64,000 nt of DNA from Petasospora fabianii (Eukaryota > Ascomycota > Saccharomycetes > Phaffomycetales > Wickerhamomycetaceae), in NCBI GenBank assembly GCA_022641835.1, contig CP048727.1:1-64000 (forward strand). The letters are read 5' to 3'. The position numbers and the translations under genes are program-made. This document shows positions 58,161 through 64,000 of this stretch, one piece after another (the stretch's first letter is position 1; every line of letters starts with the position of its first letter). A model generated the notes under the pieces. It did no database searches. It had not been told where the DNA came from and worked only from the letters and a program-made list of their open reading frames with translations.

Positions 58161-59014
58161 TGGTAGATAGTTGTCTTATGGTGATTTGAGATGTGTAAAT
58201 GACCTTGAAGATGAAGTATAGTTGTCGTTTATAACATAAATAACTACCATAAGAGTTCATAAGTGAGTACTAGAATTGCTTTTTGCGGGTTAACCATGGG
58301 CATCGCGAATATTACCTTTTACAGAATTGACACGATATCAAATGGCAGACCAGCGCCACCAAAAATTTTTCACTTAGTAAAAAGTTGATACTCTCTCTCT
58401 TTTCTCCTATTTTCTTCCTTTTTAACTAATAACATCAGGGTCATGGTCTAGCCGGTCCATCCGTTAGGTTGGTCTTATACAGTTTGTGGAAAAAAAAGCT
58501 TTGTCTTCCCACTGTTGGCTGGGCGTAGGCTCGAGAAGTACGCTTTGTTCGCTCATCTTTAAAACCATCGCTGTTTAGGTTCCGACCCATGTGGTTGTTG
58601 AGCCCATGAAGCGGTGATGACCTATGGATTGGGACATTTCTGTGTAGATCAATGATATGCAGTGGCTGGTTGAGTGTTTAGTGTTGTAGTGTAGTCATCC
58701 TCATGTCGATATACCCTATACCATAATGTAACCAGACTGATTTCTTAAGGTAATACAACGAGCTAAGCTCGTTGTTAAGCTCATTGCATAGCTCATTGCA
58801 ATACCTAATGATATGATACTGAGTGTAGATATAAGAAACACATCTAATGACCTAATCATCTTAATTACCCATTACCAATAGATATTACCCAAAGGAGACA
58901 TCGCGAATGCGCCACCATAAAGAAGATCACTTAAACTGTTTATCTCTTACTTCTACCATTAGTACACTATCTAGGTTCTACTAGTATAGCAACAGGCCTT
59001 ACTATACACAGACC
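58161..59014. other. Long TFA2 upstream region with possible ncRNA
   Basis: 854 bases. A RRPE-like AAAAATTTTT lies at about 58369, with CGCGAA at 58304 and 58902. A GC-richer stretch (58440-58700) includes small hairpins such as GCGTA...TACGC and CCCA...TGGG, and looks more structured than its surroundings, but I could not assign a family. The 12-base tandem repeat at 58755-58800 is described separately. Confidence 0.4.
58755..58800. repeat. 12-base tandem repeat with inverted first unit
   Basis: ACAACGAGCT and AGCTCGTTGT are inverted copies about one base. Then AGCTCRTTG recurs at 58766, 58778 and 58790, so three units with a 12-base period. Confidence 0.8.
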
Positions 59015-59872
59015 ATGTCCCTTCTTGCAAACCTCAACGCTTTCAAGAATAAAGTCAAGACCGCACCGGTGTTGACTACAAAGACGGCCAAGTCAACATC
59101 ACCGGCTGCCTCAACCAAGTCTACAACACCAACCCCATCAATTAGTAAACGTCCATTTGTTGATGATGATAATGATGATGACACTATCAGCAGTACACAT
59201 GAGAAGGAGTTGAAGAAAGCGGCATACGATAGTGGGAGTGGGAGTGGTACTCATTTATCAACAAAGTTGCTACTTGCAGTGGGATATATCAAGGAGAAAG
59301 GACGTCCAGTGACTGTGGAATCATTATTATCGTATTTGAACTTGAATGGTGAAGAACAGAGAACTAAACTTGTTAACTTGTTAGTGAAGTTGGATAAGAT
59401 TGAGTACAATGAAAGGGATAAGACAGTCGAGTATGTCTCCATCTACAATATCAAGTCGAAGGATCAACTTTTAAGCTTCTTAAGAGGACAAGCAACTTTT
59501 AAGGGAATCTCTGTTAAGGAATTGAAAGATGGTTGGTCCGGTTGTCTTGATGCCATTGATGAATTAGAGAAAGAAGGTAAGATTCTCGTATTGAGAATGA
59601 AGAAGAATGATGATCCAAGACTTGTATGGGCAAACGTTGGAAGTGAACTTGGTCTCGTGGATGATGAGTTTATGAAGACATGGAATGATGTTAAACTTCC
59701 AGAAAGAGCAGAATTGCCTGGTATGTTGAAGAGTTTAGGTCTAAAGCCTGCTTCTGTTGATCCTGCTACAGTTAAGAAAGAGACAACTCAAGAGATCAAA
59801 AAGAGAAAAAGCAGAAAGGGAAAGATTACAAATACTCATATGGCTGGTATATTGAAAGATTATTCAGTCTAA
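59015..59872 (+). CDS. TFA2: TFIIE small subunit
   Basis: 285 residues (S. cerevisiae 328). With Tfa1 it forms TFIIE, which recruits and regulates TFIIH at promoters. The start, MSLLANLNAFKNKVKTAPV, matches the family opening (LLANLNAFKSKVKSAPV). Two winged-helix domains follow: about 85-155 (STKLLLAVGYIKEKGRPV) and about 165-215 (GQATFKGISVKELKDGW...). The C-terminal block LGLKPASVDPATVKK and RKGKITNTHMAGILKDYS are almost identical to yeast. Confidence 0.94.
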   Translation: MSLLANLNAFKNKVKTAPVLTTKTAKSTSPAASTKSTTPTPSISKRPFVDDDNDDDTISSTHEKELKKAAYDSGSGSGTHLSTKLLLAVGYIKEKGRPVTVESLLSYLNLNGEEQRTKLVNLLVKLDKIEYNERDKTVEYVSIYNIKSKDQLLSFLRGQATFKGISVKELKDGWSGCLDAIDELEKEGKILVLRMKKNDDPRLVWANVGSELGLVDDEFMKTWNDVKLPERAELPGMLKSLGLKPASVDPATVKKETTQEIKKRKSRKGKITNTHMAGILKDYSV

Positions 59873-60521
59873 AGGGTGGCTTTTGCTTCGTATTTTACAA
59901 CAAGCAACTGAACATTTGACTATTTGTAGTGGTGCCATACAATACCTAGCCTCAGTTTAAAGACCAGCTTGGGGATATAACTTAAGGCAAGCCATTCGGT
60001 AATCAGCCACAAGATCATTACAACCTTATCTATTAATATTCTCATAGGTATGGCTCGTCATATAATAACTACATTGAAGTCTACCCAGATCATGCCGTAA
60101 TGACGCAAGCATGTCTTTCCTGACACCTTCAAAGGGCATATCTTTAGTCCCTTGACTCAGTTTGATAGTTCAATAGTTCAACAGTAGATCATAGTCTGAT
60201 AATGGAGCCCTTTCTCGGTTAGCTTGCTTAACTATCGGTGAAGACGGGTCCAAGACACAGCCCATTCCCTCCCCTGCCCCACTTGCCGTACGAAGAAGAG
60301 GATAGTGAAAAAAGCAATGTCTAATTGATTAACCGGTTTAGTAGGATACGGTCTAAAGGAGTTTTCAGAGTCTGTGGTTCTGCCACCGAGAACTACAAGT
60401 AAGATTGATTAGGAATTCATGGACTTAACTAAAGAATGTGGCCCAATATGACTTATCTCTATAGAACACAGATCGTTGAATGACTGTGTTAATGCAACAA
60501 TATTAATAATAGAACTGAATC
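59873..60521. other. Convergent spacer TFA2 / SNG1-type gene
   Basis: 649 bases without coding potential; AT-rich apart from a CCCCTCCCCTG-like patch near 60270. No RNA gene recognised. Confidence 0.5.
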
Positions 60522-62102
60522 TCAATTCTTCTTCTCTTCAGCCTTAGCAGCAGCTTCAGCTCTAGTCTTTTTAGCCATGACCATAGCAGAATGCTTCAAG
60601 ACAAATGGTAAAAGAATAGTGTTAACAACGACCCAAGCTGCAATAACACCATAGTTCATACCAAGTTGACCCTTCCATAGATCAAAGAAGACAACTTTAA
60701 AGATCTCATTAGAATGATGGATAGGGAAGATATAACCATATCTATAGAATCTTGAAGTTAGTGCCATTGGACTAAAAGATGGAGAAACGTTCAAAATGAC
60801 AAAACTCATTAACCAGAAATTGAATAATGGTGGATTATGAGCAAAGAGAAGAATACCCATGTTTTCATTAGCACCACCAACAGCTGCCATGGTTAAGTAT
60901 GTTGAGAGCCAAAAGACAACAAATCCTGCTCTACCAAAGGCAAGTGTGAAATCAATCTGGAAGATGGCTGATACGGCACATAGGAAAAGAGAAAGGATCA
61001 AGTAGGAGAAATGGTTTCCAATGGTACGATATATGAGGTAGTGTTGAATCTTGATATGTGGTAAGAGGATTTGATGAACTTGGGCAAAGAAGTTAAACTG
61101 GAAGAATGTCAAAATGATCAAATAAATCAAACCAACTTGGATTGGAGCAATAAGGGTATAATTGGTGAATGGACGATAATCGTTATAGATAAACTCAGGT
61201 GGTGTTGTAATGGCTTGTGATTGGATAACTGCCAACTTCTCTTCATCGGACAACTTGGCAACCATCTCTTGAGACATGTTACTCCAGAACTTTTGTTGGA
61301 AGTCAACTGTCATATTCTTTAACGTGGTGACAACGTATGGAGTCATAGCAACAGGATCACGTCCTGTTTCGTAGATGTGTTGAAGAGCAAGACCAGGTGA
61401 CTCTGTGTTCCCCGTTAAGAAGTTGTAATAGTTCAGAGTAGCATTAGTATAGATTTGGGTTCCAGTCCAATACTTTCTCTGATGAACCTCTTTCAAGATC
61501 TCTTCTGTAACGTTCTTCCCCTCACCAAAGAAGTCATTAATCTCATCTGTACCTCTAATGATCTTCCAATCTCCTTGAGAGAGATATGTTGTGTTCATAA
61601 GTAACTCGATTTCATCACCAATTGTGGATGAGACACCATCAACACCAACGTCATCTTGGATAACGACAAGTCTCTTTAGAAGGTGCATATGTTCTCTTCT
61701 TTCATATAGAGACCCCCAATAGATGGAGAAAGAGGCAATAACAAGCATTGCAAGTAGAATCCAAACTTTTAAGAATCCAAAAGCTACTTTAGCTCTCATA
61801 CTTGAGACTGAAGGATCAAAGATACCAGTTTTTTTACCACCATTTGGTGGTTCATTACTACCATCAGTAGTTGATTTATTATTTGAATCAACATCTGATA
61901 ATTCACCAGCGTTATTCTCTTCATCTTTAGCTCTTTGTTCCCTTTGCTCTGTCATCTTACGAGCAACAGTGTTGAGACCATACATCTGATCAGCAAGTTC
62001 AGCATCATCTGGTAAGAACACACGTGATTCGGCTTGTCTCAGTTCAGCTTCAGTGAACTCTTCTGGATCATTAAAAGTACTTTCATGTGTTGATTCTGCC
62101 AT
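60522..62102 (-). CDS. SNG1: SNG1-family membrane protein (DUF3533)
   Basis: 526 residues with one N-terminal and about five C-terminal membrane segments, the layout of the Sng1 family. In S. cerevisiae SNG1 confers resistance to nitrosoguanidine when overexpressed and is linked to plasma-membrane lipid asymmetry. Conserved features: VWILLAMLVIASFSIYWGSLYERR, a large lumenal or extracellular loop with YWTGTQIYTNATLNYYNF and PTEFIYNDYRPFTN-like sequence (actually PPEFIYNDYRPF), then NVSPSFSPMALTSRFYRYGY and PIHHSNEIFKVVFFDLWKG. Several N-glycosylation sequons are in the loop. The acidic and Lys-rich cytosolic tails flank the core. One of several paralogs is possible. Confidence 0.88.
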   Translation of the reverse strand: MAESTHESTFNDPEEFTEAELRQAESRVFLPDDAELADQMYGLNTVARKMTEQREQRAKDEENNAGELSDVDSNNKSTTDGSNEPPNGGKKTGIFDPSVSSMRAKVAFGFLKVWILLAMLVIASFSIYWGSLYERREHMHLLKRLVVIQDDVGVDGVSSTIGDEIELLMNTTYLSQGDWKIIRGTDEINDFFGEGKNVTEEILKEVHQRKYWTGTQIYTNATLNYYNFLTGNTESPGLALQHIYETGRDPVAMTPYVVTTLKNMTVDFQQKFWSNMSQEMVAKLSDEEKLAVIQSQAITTPPEFIYNDYRPFTNYTLIAPIQVGLIYLIILTFFQFNFFAQVHQILLPHIKIQHYLIYRTIGNHFSYLILSLFLCAVSAIFQIDFTLAFGRAGFVVFWLSTYLTMAAVGGANENMGILLFAHNPPLFNFWLMSFVILNVSPSFSPMALTSRFYRYGYIFPIHHSNEIFKVVFFDLWKGQLGMNYGVIAAWVVVNTILLPFVLKHSAMVMAKKTRAEAAAKAEEKKN

Positions 62103-62411
62103 TGTGCGTGTACTATAGTACTATAGTACTCTCTTCAAAGGCACCATCCCTGGGACGTGGCATTGTGGCGAAATCTACACCTTTATATAGTCCACCAGGT
62201 GAATAGTATCGTAATGACAACATGTAATGCATCTATATTCCCCATGGTGCATGTTGCTTATTACTACTTCGCCATTTGAATAACGGCGATGATGTATATA
62301 CGTATTTCCGAATACGGCCGAGTTGGGTTATATCAATAGTTACATCAATATGTCTATTGTGTCTATTTAATTGTGGTTTTTCTACAGATAAAAGGTCATT
62401 AGTACATTATA

Positions 62412-62446
62412 GACACTTCTATAGACTTCTATAGACTTCTATATCA
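62412..62446. repeat. ACTTCTATAG tandem repeat
   Basis: Three head-to-tail copies of a ten-base unit. Confidence 0.85.
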
Positions 62447-62792
62447 GTTTAAAGTACTTCTTTTTAAGAAAAAAAGAAGTAGTATAAGTATTAGCCGTAT
62501 AATCCTAACGGGCCCCACGGATGAGTATTACCCAAAGAGGAAGTCTTGAACCGACAAACCCCGTATTCAATAAACCGAAACCTAAGATGCAAATGACTGC
62601 ACAAACTCTTAGATTAGACTATTTTATATATATAGTTTCCATATGGCCGATGTCTAAGCGGGAAAGCCGGATAATTATTACTTATTCTGGTTATTACGGG
62701 ACGGTAGTACCGATTTCTTAAGACAGGACATAGTACTGAACTATTACTTAAGTCAGCAAGTTAACTTATGCTTTGACAACTTCCCCGCAGTT

Positions 62793-62822
62793 ACATAGTT
62801 ATAGCAGTGGCTATAACTATGT
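62793..62822. repeat. Perfect 12-bp inverted repeat
   Basis: CATAGTTATAGC and GCTATAACTATG flank the four bases AGTG; one further A-T pair extends it. Could form a cruciform or mark a symmetric binding site. Confidence 0.85.
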
Positions 62823-63858
62823 CTATAACTATATCAGTGACATCTGCTTGACATCATCTGGGAGTCAGTACCCACGTGTTACCAGTAGAATGACACTACC
62901 TTACCTTGATCTGAATCACTTCTTGTATAACTTTGATATAGTCAATACATTAGCAATGTACTGACAACACACCAATGCACACTTTGATGATCTCTGTCTC
63001 ATCATTAAGCTTAGAAGGGTAACCCTCAGACCTGGAACCTTAGAGACAAGTAAAGTTGTTACCGTACTTGGCTATGATAATAGATCTTGGTAAGAACTTC
63101 TTATAGCTTAGTGGATGAGTAAAGAACTCAAAACCTCCAAAATTTCATAGCTAGTACCTCTTTGAGCTTGTAGGCTGTTAGTTTGGTGTTTGGAGAACAC
63201 CGACCGGATATGTATCTTAAGCGATGAGAGGCTGAATAGCAATACTATGAGGGATATCTATAATCTATCATATGATCTTAGACACCTTGTTCTTAGATGG
63301 TTACAAGATTCCATAGTATATTGTCTTTGCGATAGTCAGTTACATCCTAGAGTTGTGGATTAAAGAGTACCAATCAGTAGTATGCCTAACCGAGAGTACC
63401 GAATGATATAAGCTGTACACATTTCAACACCATAACTTTACAAGACGATCTCTTATTGATTAATCTATTTGAGATGTTTACCTGAATAAGATATCAAGAC
63501 ATCTATCATATAAAAAGAAACGGATTCTAAATTTGGCAGTGCTAAGTACTATGACGCAGGGACACACCTTCTAGAAGACGCATTATCTTTGGTCCCTGTC
63601 CCTTTAACCCACAGTTTTGACAGATATCCTATCATATAGTCTTTCCTAATCGGTTATTTAGCCTTAAATAGTAGTTAAACTGGTAAAATTGGGTGTTAAG
63701 ACAGGGATAATTAGCCATATTGGTAAGATGAAATAAGCAATACATTTCGATTCGAAACATCTCGTTTCAGTATAAAGTCTGGAGGTCAGAGTTTTCTTTT
63801 TATACTCTATAAACTACTCTATTACACTACTATTACACTACTAATAGTACAACTGACT

Positions 63859-64000
63859 ATGCAATTCATTATTTTTACAGCTCTCTCCACTTTTACTCCA
63901 CTTATTAGTGCAACTATCACTCTTGGCACTGGTACCCCAAATGGAATCTTAAGGGCACAAGAGGTCACTAGTGTTTCTGCTACTACTGTTACAGGAGTGT
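63859..64000 (+). CDS. Secreted cell-surface protein, 5' end only
   Basis: Starts MQFIIFTALSTFTPLISATITLG and stays open to the window edge (47 codons). The first 18-19 residues form a signal peptide (hydrophobic core, cut near LISA). What follows is rich in Thr, Ser and Gly (TSVSATTVTGV), like the start of O-mannosylated wall or GPI-type proteins. Type is not known, as most of the gene lies outside the window. Confidence 0.68.
   Translation, partial: MQFIIFTALSTFTPLISATITLGTGTPNGILRAQEVTSVSATTVTGV

Larger units (their letters stand above)
62103..63858. promoter_or_regulatory. Long AT-rich intergenic region before a secreted-protein gene
   Basis: 1756 bases with no gene found on either strand. 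Contains a repeat ACTTCTATAG (62414-62443), a perfect 12-bp inverted repeat at 62794-62821, and scattered AT-rich patches. Very long promoters like this are typical of adhesin-type and cell-surface genes in yeasts. Confidence 0.5.

Noticed and set aside
58614-58740. C/D snoRNA candidate (GTGATGA ... CTGA)
   Set aside because: A box C-like and a later CTGA exist but the terminal stem does not pair well and the span is long, so I did not call a snoRNA.

Overview
The window looks like nuclear chromosomal DNA of a budding yeast (Saccharomycotina) outside the CTG-reassigned clades. Genes are dense and mostly intronless. The few introns are short and sit near the 5' end, with a CTAAC branch site close to a YAG acceptor. 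Nearly every protein resembles a Saccharomyces cerevisiae family. CTG codons fall at conserved leucines (LGLSN of SAC1, the NLPR stretch of the Mrp49-like protein), so the standard code fits. An MPDU1-type PQ-loop protein, a fungal LrgB-type membrane protein and a tRNA-Leu(AAG) argue against Saccharomyces itself. No species is claimed.

Layout. 1-10 kb: MIR1, a spliced YRA1, DOA1, SAC1, TRP3 and CDC11. 10-18 kb: a putative myristoylated protein, two tail-to-tail F-box/leucine-rich-type genes, a spliced apparently non-coding gene carrying a C/D box snoRNA in its intron, and a spliced LrgB-type gene. 18-38 kb: a three-exon mitochondrial ribosomal protein gene (MRP49 type), a HAL4/HAL5-type kinase, a PKA catalytic subunit, a JJJ2-like J protein, ZRT3, RFA3, KRE9, MRPL38, an unknown gene, an MFS transporter, a spliced AIG2-type gene and MCD4. 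38-48 kb: an MPDU1-type gene, tRNA-Ala, then a block of a Dal5-type permease, a Zn2Cys6 factor and 5-oxoprolinase. 48-51 kb: a gene-poor stretch with six tRNA genes. 51-64 kb: RPA34, PAN1, SFH5, a mitochondrial-type unknown, TFA2, an SNG1-type gene, then about 1.75 kb of AT-rich DNA before a secreted-protein gene that runs off the end.

How genes may work together. Most of the window is housekeeping: mitochondrial translation, mRNA export, Pol I and Pol II transcription, septins, endocytosis and the GPI/dolichol pathway. The best candidate for a local functional unit is the permease / Zn2Cys6 / OXP1 block (39.7-48.2 kb). Its promoters hold CGG/CCG inverted repeats and GATAAG sites, and I infer a nitrogen-regulated 5-oxoproline (pyroglutamate) use module. 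The second notable item is the intronic snoRNA host gene at 15.2-15.65 kb. No retroelement, Polinton or viral fossil was recognised.
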